A DNA stretch of 64,000 nucleotides from Daucus carota subsp. sativus (GCF_001625215.2 NC_030381.2:50181214-50245213), one strand, 5' to 3'; positions 39,642-50,430 are shown, counted from the first letter of the stretch. Notes: generated by a model from the letters alone, not told the origin. Numbers and translations are program-made.

Positions 39642-40544
39642 GATAATTGGTAGATAATTGTTAGGTTTTGAAAATGACGCGGGGATTTATGTGAAGGAAA
39701 ATAGTATCAAAATCGGCAACGTATGATCTGAGTTGTTTCGGTAATATGTTGAATAAATGGGTTAAAATCAGATAATTTTATAAAATGAGTTAAAATCTGC
39801 GTAGATTTATTTGTTCGGTTCAAAAACCTTCAATTTATTAAAAATTTTAATTAATTTTAAATTTTTCATCAGTTTATTGTTTAAATATTAATTTGAAATT
39901 TTAATTTATCTAGACACACTTCGATAAATTCTGAATGGAAATCGATTAGGCTAATCCTCTTCCTGTATTCTACTTCCGGTGATTCTCAAACGTCTTCTGA
40001 GCATTAGGCTCAGCATATAATAACAAAGCCCATCAAGGAGAGGCCTGTTAAAAAAAAATTCAGCCTTCCCGTATTTGGGTCCAATTCACAGATGCTCACG
40101 GATACTCGTGGATAAGAGGTATGCCTCAACCCAACCCAATTATCATTTTCGAATTTTAGGAAAAATAATAAATCACAATTGACTTAAAACTGAAAATAAG
40201 TCGCGGCAAAAAAAAAAACTGAAAATAAGTCAGATAACTTAAAGATAAAAGTAAGTGGAGGTATGTTTAAATAACTTATTTTAAATTTGTGATTTCATGT
40301 AATGAAAGTTAATATGATCTCAAAAATTTCCCTTAATATAATATTGTTCGAAAAACAATTTAACCTTACACTAATCTAACAGGACATGGCTATACATCTG
40401 GATAACATATTACAGTAACCAACGAAACTGACGACCCTGAAACATCGCAGTTTATATGTAAAACGTACAAGCTCTTATACCAACATAGCATGTTCATGTC
40501 TTTATTACAAAGATGTTTACATGACACATGTAATACTTTTGAGC
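39642..40544. other. Spacer downstream of the first secreted-protein gene
   Basis: No gene recognised; the right part should hold the 3' UTR of the minus-strand gene that ends at 40545. Confidence 0.4.
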
Positions 40545-41181
40545 TCAATGATTTCTTCGGACATGATTAAAGGGAAAATAAATATCACCTTTGTTATGTT
40601 TCTCCACAAGTTCGTCTGATGAAGGCATTATAATTGAGAAAAGCCTGCCATCATTCGGCGTCTCGTGGAGCTCATCCATTGTGAACATCTTACGCGGCAC
40701 ATCACTATTCGGAAACACTTCACCCTTGGCGAAAGCTATACGATTCATCGGCGTATCCCTAACTGTAAGCACTTGACCGACGATGTACGAGTTACAATTG
40801 AGCTGAAGAAACACCGGATCATGAGGCTGCTGATGACTTTTTGTCATGTTCAACATTTGTTCCTTGCTGTCATATCTCCTTCCGAGAAAAAAACTTCCAC
40901 CGATTCTCAGAGGGGATTTAAGGGGCGCGAAGATCGTGGGACTAAACTGATCAGTACTATTCGACGAGGTTAACTGATTAGTTCCTGTGGTGACCGCTGT
41001 TGATTCAGTCTGTCCGACACCATCTATAGGACAAAAAAGAAATTAGGTCAAAATTTCTAATATAGAAATATAGATCTTTGATGCATGTAATTGACTCATC
41101 ACCTGCTACTGATGAACTGCAATGGATAAAGAGACATGAGAAGATGATAACCAGATTCAAAATTATTTCGTTTGCTGCCAT
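40545..41181 (-). CDS. Secreted protein of unknown family, 185 aa (paralogue 1)
   Basis: Two exons, complement(41103..41181) and complement(40545..41023), join in frame (phase 1) to 185 aa; the 79-bp intron is GT-AG. Exon 1 codes for a signal peptide (MAANEIILNLVIIFSCLFIH, then CSSSVA). The mature part opens with a Ser/Thr-rich linker of about 35 residues. A module at about 67-127 follows, whose core reads NCNSYIVGQVLTVRDTPMNR then IAFAK. This module aligns with the C-terminus of the neighbouring 420-aa protein (NMT, NC, VG, L.V.DTP.NR, FAK shared). The last 58 residues are unique and end in NHVRRNH. I do not recognise the family. A secreted or cell-wall location is inferred from the signal peptide. 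A TATA-like run lies near 41241-41260. Confidence 0.75.
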
Positions 41182-42004
41182 TGCTTGATTCGGCGAGGGT
41201 TCCTATGTCATACACTCATTCTTCCATCAAGAAGTTTGATCTAAATATATATATTATATGAACGTATTATAATGTATGCCAACTGCTCTTGAAAACTATA
41301 TGAATTCGGCCAAAAATGCTAAATCAGTCGTTTTCTGTAAATTGTATACAATGTTCAATCAGCGGGACGTTCGTTCATACTTAAATAATATTCTATACAT
41401 ATCGTACCTAAAACGTTCGTCTTTTACGGATGAATGATGATGCTCTTTAGCATTAAAAATTATGTATGTATGCGCCAATTTTACAGTAGACAACTAATGC
41501 TAGGTATCTCAAATTCTCTCACAAATTTTTTTTTGAAATTGGGTGGTTTTTGTATTTTTTCAAATTGGATGGCTCATGTGCATATAATTAAAGATCTCAT
41601 TATTATCGGTGTCAGTGGAATCAATCATACATCGTCTACTAAGATTTTAGAAAAAAAAATTCTACTCCTGGTTAAATAAGTGTTAGGCTCTAATTGTGCA
41701 AGTGCTTGGAGCAAAATTTTCACGGGAATGAACTCCTTAAATTTAAGGTATGAAATCTTATGGTTGTAAATTGCAATAACATTATATATACAGTAGTTTA
41801 ACAAGAAAACTTCATATATAACCAAAATTTGAAATATTATACATAGCAAAACAATACATGGAAAATTCTTCACTAATATACAATATTTATAGCCGTTTAA
41901 ACAACTGGAGATTTCTGTTACAGGAGCAGCTGTACCTCTCCTTATTCATAAACACACCTGCAATACTATCTATTCGAATTTCTTTCACATCTTCGTACTA
42001 TACA
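41182..42004. other. Spacer between the two secreted-protein genes
   Basis: The left 80 bp are the promoter of the downstream gene. The open frames 41434..41679 (plus) and 41625..41873 (minus) show no motif. Confidence 0.4.
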
Positions 42005-43381
42005 TTAATCGTCGAGTGGGACCTCTTCCTCACTGGAATCATCGCTAGTTTTACGGCTCTCTTCATCAGAGAATTTGGCAAATATCATTCGGTTGTGTGG
42101 CGTATCAGCAACTTTAAGCAGTTTACCGACCAAAAATACGTCGCAGTTATTAGTCGGGTATATTTTTCTGTAGTACTCGTCACTTGTCATGTTGTACATC
42201 TCTGAACCCGAAACCATTTTTCCGTAAAATACATGCGCACCAATCGCCCGCGGTACCTTCTCGACATTCTCAGACTCCGTGCTAGTTTTCTTAGTTTCTT
42301 CGATTACACTTGATTGAGTAGGTTCAGCATACTCCGTTGATTCTTCTTTAGTCTCCGAATTTTCTTGAGTGTAATTTGTCCCTGGTTCAAGCGACATTTT
42401 CGTCGAAGGATCAGTGACACTTATTAGAGTAGCATCAGTTGTTTTGATCGGTTTATGGGAACTCGTTGCTGATAATTTATCAGCATTCACCTCAACGGAA
42501 TCAGTGTATATACCGGAAATTGTCTCGGTCTCAGGTAATTCTTCGAGACCACTAGATGCAATACTGTAATTATACACTACCTCATTCGGTAAATTTCTCA
42601 TCATTGTCCCAGCGACAATTGTGGGAGTTGGTTCAGTAACGGTTTCCATTCCTCGAGATTCATCATTCACTTGGGCTGATTTAACATATTCCGCTGATTC
42701 CATGTTAGTGCTCGGAGTTTCTACGGTTAGACTCAGTTGAGTGCAATTGATCAGTGGTTCGGTCAGTGATGTGCTGCTGCTCGTTGAATTGCTAACACTT
42801 ATTAGAGTTGGTTCTGTTTCAAATGTTGCTGTTCCTTCTCGCTGATCAATCACTCGCGCTGTTCCAGCGTCATCTATTATATCATCAGCACCTTTGATAA
42901 CCTGATCGGGATTGTCAATCAACCAAGTAGGTTTATATTCAGTAAACCAGATTGGTTTAGCACTATTAGCCTTCATCGCGATTGGTGTAGCATCAGTCGT
43001 TCTGATCGGCTTTAATGAACTCGTTTGTTTAATGTGTTTGATTCGTGACGCTTTCTTGTGACTTGATACAGCGTCTGGTTCTAGATTTGTTGGTAATCCA
43101 CGATTCACCATCACGGAACCAGCTTCCGGCCTCGAGCTTCCATCCACTCTGCGTGGTTTAGCCTTTTCAAGAATTTCTGCTCGAAAGAAAAGAAGACAGC
43201 AAATCAAATAAATATAGAACAATTGTATCTTTGTGTAGCAGATGAATTAGCAAGAGTAACAAAAATGCAGAGAAGAGACTTATAACTCACCACTTAGTGT
43301 TCTGCTTTCAACCATGGAAATAAGCAGAAGAGAAAAGATAAAAGCCAAATGAAAAGCCATGGACACTTTGTAAATTGCCAT
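42005..43381 (-). CDS. Secreted acidic Ser/Thr-rich protein, 420 aa (paralogue 2)
   Basis: Two exons, complement(43291..43381) and complement(42005..43176), join in phase 1 to 420 aa; intron 114 bp, GT-AG. Exon 1 is a signal peptide (MAIYKVSMAFHLAFIFSLLL, then ISMVESRTLS). Residues about 31-110 are basic (KPRR, RIKHIK). Residues about 145-335 are acidic, rich in Ser, Thr and Glu, with candidate N-glycosylation sites and an internal duplication (SLKPIRTTDATP versus SHKPIKTTDATL; SAEYVKSAQ versus STEYAEPTQ). Residues 340-399 form the module shared with the 185-aa neighbour, core NCDVFLVGKLLKVADTPHNR then MIFAK. The tail is acidic (SSEEEVPLDD). The middle looks disordered, as in extracellular glycoproteins. 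The family is not recognised. A TATAAATA box lies at 43419..43426. Confidence 0.78.
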
Positions 43382-43426
43382 TGCTGATCTGTGTGCACAT
43401 AATGTACAACTTATTTAGTATTTATA

Positions 43427-44499
43427 CCGAAACTAAAACTTAAATATCATATTGGGAAAAAGATTAAATATATAACAAGTCATTAGTCACAACAGTATTC
43501 ATTGTTGAATATTATACGGCCGGGGATTCGTAAAATCTGTATATTATATAGTATTTTTCGTTTTGACGTGCCTGGTGCGTACATGTTTCGTGATTCTATT
43601 GCTAAACATCAGAGTCATATAATATTATAGTAGTACTTGGTAATTATCGTGAAAAATGACAAGCTACAATGTTTGGGATGAAAGAAATGGGTGGAGCAAG
43701 TGTAATTGCCTTCTCTTGTACACAAGCACTGATCATTTTGATGTTTACGCAAAAAACTGTAATAGAATTCTCATAACCTCGAATATGCTGGTCGGTTAAA
43801 CCATGTTCGTAAATAAATATGTTGATGGACATGGACGCATCTAAGAAGAGGCACGTGGGATACGTGCCCCCTAAATGTTTGTTTTACATCTTTTCACCGT
43901 TTTTAATTTTGCAAAATTATAAAAACCACCTCCATAAGATTTAAAAATATACGGATGTTTTTCCGAAATTTACTTGGTGCCCCCAAATTTTAAATTCTAG
44001 ATCCGCCCTGTTAGGGAGATGCGTAAATCATTTGCCTTTTCATTTCTCGTAGGTTATAGTTTTATAGTTTCTTTGGTATTCCGATTTTATGATACTATTG
44101 TATATTTATAATCATACAAAACTGACATTTTTGAGATGTTTGGTCCTTTTATTTGACGGAAATAAGGACTCGATAAAAAATTTCATATCTAGATAAATTT
44201 TTTTAGTATTAAGTTTAGTAGGTGTTTTATATTTCATATTAATTTATAGAAATCACTTATTTCCAGAGAAAGTATATATTTATGAATTTTTAAAATAAAT
44301 AAGTTCTTTATGATAAAATGACATTATTGACATAAACCAAATAATAAAATTGTTTACTTGCATGGCTCGGCACAGTTCTGAATTTCACTGACATACTCCG
44401 AGCTCAGATGAAAACCTTTTTTTATATGCTGATTAGTGGATGTGACATTTATATATATAGCACATTCAGTTGAGGAATTTCATAAAAAATCAGTGGAAA
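43427..44499. other. Spacer, no gene seen
   Basis: The part near 43920-44000 (GTGCCCCCAAATTTTAAATT and so on) resembles phrases found in dispersed plant repeats, but no ends could be found. Open frame 43644..43832 is not supported. Confidence 0.4.
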
Positions 44500-44963
44500 A
44501 CGCCATTTCAAATGAACCAGGACATGATTGTCGTTAGGATACATATGGGAGAATATTACAGTAGCAGATAATAAACGCAGATTACTTGGCCCATTTCTGG
44601 ATCTTCAACTTTTGTACACTCAAATGAAAAATAATAACATAAAACTTTTAATACCAGGTCAGGAACTACAAAAGAAGAAAAAGAGAAAACATGCGCCTAG
44701 AATCTGTTGACGAGAAAGGAATCAGCAGGGAAGATGAGATGAGATTCGAACAAAGTTGCAAGTAGCAGATATTATCGTTATGCAAAGATTCTCAAACACT
44801 GATCTAGGTATCTGGCTTACATGTGTGACTAGGTTCACTGATTCTCATATATGCAACTCTGCTGCTCGACCCAAAGTGAGGCAAAGAGCATGTACAGATT
44901 CGAAAAGTAGTGACAATTTGCACGTTTTGCATGCATGAATATAACTGGACTAGCTCTGTGCAC

Positions 44964-44971
44964 TATATAAA
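44964..44971 (+). promoter_or_regulatory. Putative TATA box of the first MIR395 locus
   Basis: TATATAAA lies about 150 bp upstream of the 5' arm of the hairpin on the same strand, a usual distance for a plant MIR transcript start plus short leader. Confidence 0.5.
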
Positions 44972-45117
44972 TGCACATTGTGACATGCATTAATAGGCAA
45001 GAAAAAATATCACTAGCTAGTCATATACACATACACAAATGTTGATCTTGAAGTAGTGGTTCTCGAAACGAGTGGATCAGAATTGAAGCTGATCGAGCTT
45101 ATCATGATCAAGTTATT

Positions 45118-45218
45118 TCTAGAGGTTCCTCAAACACTTCATTGGGGAATGTATACACACTTATGTATATGTATAATCAATTTTACCTACTGAAGTGTTT
45201 GGGGGAACTCCTGGGGTT
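45118..45218 (+). ncRNA. MIR395: MIR395 precursor hairpin, copy A
   Basis: The 3' arm contains at 45190..45210 the exact 21-nt mature miR395 as I know it from Arabidopsis (starts CTGAAGTGTT, ends GGGGGAACTC). The 5' arm (45125..45145, GTTCCTCAAACACTTCATTG) pairs with it over the TGAAGTGTTTG core, with one bulge in the GGGAAC part. The loop is about 40 nt and AT-rich. In plants miR395 is induced by low sulfate and cuts mRNAs of ATP sulfurylase and of the sulfate transporter SULTR2;1. It lies on the strand opposite to the LysM genes, about 500 bp past the stop of the neighbouring LysM gene. Confidence 0.93.
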
Positions 45219-45715
45219 ACTTGATTTACAAAAACGTCGCTTGCTGAACTGCCGTATATAGGTATCGGTATTTTTTTGATTATTTTTTAGGTAATTTTTG
45301 GTTGTTCATTAGCAAAACCCAAACATTCTGCTTCCTTCAAATTTGTAGGCTAATATCTTCTGATAAAAGCAGTACTAACGATTAATCAGTTTGATGTGAA
45401 TCAAGTCGCTGGCAGATGAGAAAATAACTACTAGCTGTTGCACGTAAATATCATAGATGGAAAGTATTAAAGCAGATGGCTGAAAGAGAAGCGAAAATTT
45501 TGAAGGTGTTAAACCACTCTCTGGGATTATTAGGATTACAACGAAAAAGCAAAGTCCCGGATGCATCATTTAAACATCCAGTTATACTCGAGTAGCCAGA
45601 ACAAGAAAACGAAATACAAGATGTAGCATTGGTACTTATAGCTAGGTTAAAGACCTTGTTTTACAACAATTTATTTTTTTAGTCCCGTCCTAGCTAGTGA
45701 AGATATGCAAGTTTA

Positions 45716-46124
45716 TCAAGCGGTTCCATCAACACAAACCCACTGACCCACGAACAAGGCCGCACAATTAATGTTAGGGTTGATGGAATCGAACTCAGGA
45801 GTCGAGAGTTTGAAATTCTGGGCGATGTCAAAACAAGTGTCTCCTTTCCTCACTCCGAACACAGTATCACATGCTGGAGGTGCTTTCGGCTTTGCAGCAA
45901 CTGCATTTTTAATACAAATACGAATCATGTTAAAATAGTCGTAACACAATGCAAGGTGCAATACGTTCGAAAACTGGTTCAAAAGAGATATTAGTTAGTA
46001 GTAAAGAGGCAATGTAAGAGGTGAGCTTACCATGGAAAACTGGCCTGCTTTCGGCAATTGTGATGATCACAAAAATAGAGAGTACGAGTACTAACAAGGC
46101 AGCTTTGTTGTTTAGGATCGCCAT
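45716..46124 (-). CDS. Small secreted LysM protein 1 (92 aa)
   Basis: Exons complement(46031..46124) and complement(45716..45900) join in phase 1 to 92 aa; intron 130 bp. Exon 1 is the signal peptide (ends VIITIAESR). The mature part is little more than one LysM domain: ACDTVFGVRKGDTCFDIAQ, then FDSINPNINC and ALFVGQWVCV. It has four cysteines, expected as two disulfides. LysM domains bind chitin or other N-acetylglucosamine glycans. With no kinase, GPI signal or membrane segment, this is the extracellular LysM (LysMe-like) type, not a receptor. A TATAAATT box is at 46198..46205. Likely role is in fungal or symbiotic signalling, by family only. Confidence 0.92.
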
Positions 46125-46223
46125 TTTAAATTACTCTGAACCTTGATATAAGTTAATGTTTTGGTGGTGATGGCTTCCTCATTGCAAGCCTTGCCTTAAT
46201 TTATAGTACCAGATTACTGTATT

Positions 46224-46362
46224 TTCATTAACGAGACGAACAATAACAGACGAACACTGAAACAAGAAGCATTGTTAGCTGAGATTTAATTGGCCGTTCC
46301 TTTCCTTCCAGGGGTAAAAGTTATACGAAACCATTGATCCCCGCGACTTTAACAATGGGATA
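46224..46362 (-). promoter_or_regulatory. Conserved upstream block of LysM gene 1
   Basis: About 100-240 bp upstream of the start codon. It shares words in the same order with the upstream regions of LysM genes 2-4: GAGACGAA, AAGCATTGTTA, ATTTAATTGGC, AAAAGTTA and GCGACTTTAACAA. See the separate finding. Confidence 0.6.
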
Positions 46363-47548
46363 GATCGAGCCATTGAGGTGATTCGAATAATTATTGCATA
46401 ATTACAAGTTATATGTACTTAAGCAGACAATATCTACGTTAATTGTTTATGTATTTTTATATGGCCGCGGCTAACTGAGATGCAGACATATAATACTTAT
46501 GTGATAGATGTTAATCACGAAGTCATCGAAATTTAAGCTAGCTGATGGTTGGAGGGCTTGTAGTCAAAGCTCAGTTTTAGTGGAATCCGATGAATTTTGT
46601 AAAAATCAAAACATTGAAATATCAGTGACATCTGCATTATGTTTGTGGAGTAGTTTTTTACTACATCAGAACCTCTACAATTTTGTACGCAACAAATAAA
46701 TTAAACTAGTGACCTTTATACAATAATAAATGTGATCACCTTGAGTTAACATAAAATATATAAATTTAATAAAATCAGATAATACTTTTATCGATAATCC
46801 TGATATTAGTATAGTTCCTCCAAGACATCCGAAAATTAAATTCATATAGGATCATGTAGTAACATATAGTTTTATAATTACTTTTCTTAAAATATAGTAT
46901 TAGTGAAAATTATACAAGCCTTTCGCATGCTATTCAATATTTGATCCATGTTGTTTCCAAAATGTTAATAAAAGTTTGAGAGCTCTTGAGGGCTTTCCAC
47001 ACATCATTCATAACAAAAACGGTTCAACATCTTTAACTTCATCATCACATTCATTTTAGTATCATATTCGACGGTTTATTAAATGTTAGATTTTTGTTGA
47101 TAGATACTTCCTGTGATGGTACTAATGGATATGATACCTAGATTGTTATTGCATTTAAAATAATTAAATTCAAACTAATAAATATTAATTAATCAAGTAA
47201 TAACCTATAAATGTGTTGGGATTGATACATTTTTATTGGTTTTGTTAAATACGATTTTTATTTAACACGTGTAATAAATTTTTAATAGTTAAGACTGATA
47301 AAAAATTAATTAAATATTGGTCCAAAATATATGTTTAAATAGGAATATTTAAATATATTCTAATCCTGATAAAAATTTATTAGAAAATGTTATAGATTAA
47401 AGAGTTACAAACCTAAATATCGATTAACCAAAATTTTATTATTTGAGCTTTAAAGTTATCATACAAATAAAACTAAAAATATTATTTATAACATGTCACA
47501 TTAATTTTAAATTATAAATTATTATTTTAAACTAATCAAATATACTCT
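46363..47548. other. AT-rich spacer, no gene seen
   Basis: Open frame 46508..46699 has no motif. Nothing else recognised. Confidence 0.45.
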
Positions 47549-47557
47549 AAATTAAAA

Positions 47558-47757
47558 GGGCAATGCTAGAGACCCCAAAAAAAATTCCCAAAAATCTTTA
47601 CCAAATGATGTGGCAAACAAATGGCTAGTTATGATTGGGTGATTGATGAATCTGCAGGGGGTCTCATTATTGTGGGAGTAAATTCAGCCAATCAAATTTG
47701 GACACATCATTTGGGAAAATTATTTGGGACAATTTTTTGGGGTATCCAGCATTTTCC
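47558..47757. mobile_element. 200-bp Mutator-like MITE with 9-bp target duplication
   Basis: Inverted ends GGGCAATGCTAGAGACCCC and the complement of GGAAAATGCTGGATACCCC, with pairing that continues through CCAAATGATGTG about 40-50 bp in. Perfect 9-bp flanking repeat AAATTAAAA (47549..47557, 47758..47766), the length made by Mutator-type transposases. Non-coding. Confidence 0.85.
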
Positions 47758-47804
47758 AAATTAAAATTAGTACATGCGGCTTGACTCAGGATTAACTGCG
47801 TTAT

Positions 47805-48385
47805 TAGGGCTGTTCACGAACCGAGCCGAGCCGAGCTTTGACCGAGTCGAGCCGAGCTTTAAATTTTTTCTTATCGAACCGAGCCGAGCCGAGCTTTCTT
47901 ATCGAACAAAAAAGTGTGTTCAAGCTCGAGCTCGATAACTAACGAGCCGAACACGAGCTTGTTCACGAACAAATACGAGCCGAGTCGAGTCGAGTCGAGC
48001 CAGAGAAAAATAAGGCCAAACCGCTACTTTACTTTAAAATAGCAAGCCAAATAAATTTTTTAGTATGTTTTGATGGTACCATATTATAGTTGATATTCTC
48101 ATGATCGATTTGATATATTATATGTTGAATTCGGCGTTCAATAACATATATATATTACGAAATTATTATGAAAATATTGCTTTTTTTCGAGTTTTAACGA
48201 GCCGAACGAGTTCGAGCCGAGCTCGAGCCGAACATACTAAAAGCTCGGCTCGAGCTCGTTTTCTTAACGAACAATTTTTTGTGTTCGAGCTCGAGCTCGT
48301 TAACTTAACGAGCCGAGCCGAACGAGCTCTTAACGAGCCGAGCTCGAGCTTGTTCGCGAACAGCTCGGTTCGTTAAACAGCCCTA
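47805..48385. mobile_element. Non-autonomous hAT-type element, CGAGCCGAGC family
   Basis: 581 bp, with ends TAGGGCTGTTCACGAACCGA and the near complement (TCGGTTCGTTAAACAGCCCTA), and a perfect 8-bp target duplication TGCGTTAT (47797..47804 and 48386..48393). Arms are arrays of GAGCCGAGC and CTCGAGCTCG words. The open frame 48101..48376 is made of these repeats and is not a gene. Confidence 0.92.
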
Positions 48386-48456
48386 TGCGTTATCATACTC
48401 TCGTGGTGAAAATAGTGTGAATGCGTAACATGTCCGCTTCTCGTGTAATAGTTTAA

Positions 48457-48666
48457 CTTAATACATTGTTTAAGGGTGTTATGAAGGGCAATATATTTGA
48501 GAAAAAGGTGATAACCTGCAGTGTAGCCAGCCCAGACAACGAGTTGGTGATTTTTAAATGGGTGTTGACTGTTGGTTCCGCGAAGACTCTAGACAAGACA
48601 TATGCAAAGTTTAAAGTTCCTGAACACAAGAAGTTTGATGGGATTCAGATTGTTAAGGATCTCTAG
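48457..48666 (+). pseudogene. Possible exon or gene fragment, function unknown
   Basis: An open frame of 66 codons (48466..48666) has a more protein-like composition than others in the spacers: KGNIFEKKVITCSVASP, then NELVIFKWVL, ending FDGIQIVKDL. An acceptor-like sequence precedes it (TACATTGTTTAAG). I cannot name the family and see no partner exons, so a transposed gene fragment is the likeliest reading; it may also be chance. Confidence 0.3.
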
Positions 48667-49099
48667 TAACTTTTGTAGAACATGGAGCAATAATTTTTGA
48701 CGGCTTACGGTCATGCTGATGATATTTATGATGGCGCACTCACGTAGATGATCATGAAGACGCATTTATACCCAATATTGAGATTTAGGCATCTTTCAAG
48801 AATGATGTTAAGGATCAATTTTTTCTCTAACAAAGCTTTATTGAAAAAGGTTACTTGCATTCAAGATAGTACCGAATAAAATAATAAAAATCATGAAGAT
48901 GTAGAGACAACAGAATTATATATTGTTCATAATAAAAATATTAATACAATTATTTTTATTTGATAATATTTACAAATTTCAAATACCCAACAAACATTGA
49001 AGTTGCAACACAACTGTATAAAAGCGAACATCCATGTATAATAACTCTTTATTTCTTTTTTTTTTATTCCTGTCAAAAAAGAACAATTTGAATAAATCT

Positions 49100-49750
49100 A
49101 AATTCTTTTCTTTGTGGTATCGGTTTACCACTAGAGGTAATGAGAATAATTATAGAATGGATTGCTACCTATGCCTAGATCGCGGATAAATAGAAATTTT
49201 ATTGATAAGACCTTTTCAATTATAGCCAATATCTTATTACGAATAATTCCGACAACTTCAGGAATAAAAGAGGCATTTACCTATTACAGAGATGGTGCGA
49301 TTTGATTCTTTTTTTTATTGCTCTCAATATTACGAGAAAGATACATAACATAGAAATAAAAATTTTGAAAAAAAAAAAATCTACGCTTGTTGAAGGTAAA
49401 GTTTGGAAATAGAACAATTCCTTCTGTCGTGTATCCTCCGTTAATGTAACCTCAGATGCAATGGTTTAATTGTCGACTATAGTATTGAGCGAAAGGCTAC
49501 ACCTATAGGTTCTGTTAGGTTCTGTATTTACAGGTCAATCCTACTCCACCAGTACCAATAGGCCACATAGGGGAAGAAGCACTACACCTAGGAATCAACA
49601 ACACGAAAACTTTGTTCGAAATTATTATCCCGATCCTTATCAGGATCGGAACTAACAAGAATGGTCGGGATAACAAACATCCATCTCGTTTGTATTTTGG
49701 ATACCTGTATAACCATCGAAGGCTGTTGAAGTGACTAATTTTTAGAAATT
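49100..49750 (+). pseudogene. ycf3: Nuclear insertion of plastid DNA with ycf3 exon 1 (NUPT)
   Basis: From 49171 the sequence reads as exon 1 of plastid ycf3 (photosystem I assembly): MPRSRIN, then [32 protein letters not shown]. The 124-nt length (49171..49294) and the intron start GTGCGATTTGATTC are as in plastid genomes. Upstream (49105-49170) and downstream bases to about 49745 (for example ACACGAAAACTTTGTTCGAA) also look like plastid ycf3 flank and group II intron. The product would differ from the usual one at three residues (G to R, V to I, E to I), the intron part seems shortened, and the other exons are absent, so it is a decayed nuclear copy with no function. Confidence 0.85.
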
Positions 49751-49900
49751 ATAAGACAGCTGTGTTCACTTAGATCATGAAATGCAATGAAATTTGTTTT
49801 ATAAACTGTGAGTGATCAGTAAAAGTGAAACATGTATAGTCTACAAGTAAAACATGTTTTGCATGATAACATGATTATGTGATAGACATGAAATAAGTAC

Positions 49901-49980
49901 AGCTTCGCTAAAGGAATTCAATAAGCAAATCGGTTGAAATACCTTCGCTAAAGGAATTCAATAAGCAAATCGGTTGAAAT
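49901..49980. repeat. 40-bp tandem duplication
   Basis: Two consecutive 40-bp units (49901..49940, 49941..49980) containing TTCGCTAAAGGAATTCAATA differ at one base or so. It lies at the left edge of duplicated copy B. Confidence 0.92.
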
Positions 49981-50421
49981 GCATTTTCAAATGAACCTGG
50001 ACATGATTTGCGTTAGTATGCAGTATGCACCGATAGAATTAAGTGCGGCATCAAATAACACACGCAGATTACTGAGCCCCTTCTTGGACCCCGACATTTT
50101 CCCCCACATTAAAAAAAAAAAAAGAAATTAGATTTTTTAATACAAGGTCGGGAACTACTAAAGAGAAAAGGGAGAAAAATCGAGAGAATCTATTGACGAG
50201 AAAGGAATGAACAGTGAAGATGAGGTATATGTTATCGTTATGCAGCAGCTTCACAAAGATTCTCTAAAACTGATCTACCTTACATGTGTGACTAGGTTCA
50301 CTCATACTCAGACACACCTCGTGCATCTCTGCTACTTGGCTCACAGTGTAGCGAAGAACATAAATGTGATAAGCACATTTGAAAAGTAGCTAGTGACATG
50401 CGAGTACGAAACTGCTGGCTC

Positions 50422-50430
50422 TATATATAT
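50422..50430 (+). promoter_or_regulatory. Putative TATA box of the second MIR395 locus
   Basis: TATATATAT about 170 bp upstream of the hairpin, at the place matching the TATATAAA of copy A. Confidence 0.45.

Larger units (their letters stand above)
44500..46362. repeat. Segmental duplication, copy A (MIR395 + LysM gene)
   Basis: This stretch is similar along most of its length to 49976..52165: the opening TTTCAAATGAACC.GGACATGATT, the CGAAACGAGTGGAT stretch before the hairpin, the MIR395 hairpin, the region around CATCATTT downstream of the LysM stop, the LysM exons and the conserved upstream block. It is a tandem duplication; the two mature miR395 copies are 5472 bp apart. Confidence 0.8.

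Noticed and set aside
40591-40973. Plus-strand open frames across the 185-aa gene
   Set aside because: Antisense shadows; the minus strand has the signal peptide, GT-AG intron and paralogy.
42005-43222. The 405-codon reading starting MFYIYLICCLLFFRAE as the full protein
   Set aside because: Its first 15 residues are intron sequence; a true signal exon at 43291..43381 joins in phase at a good acceptor and gives 420 aa.
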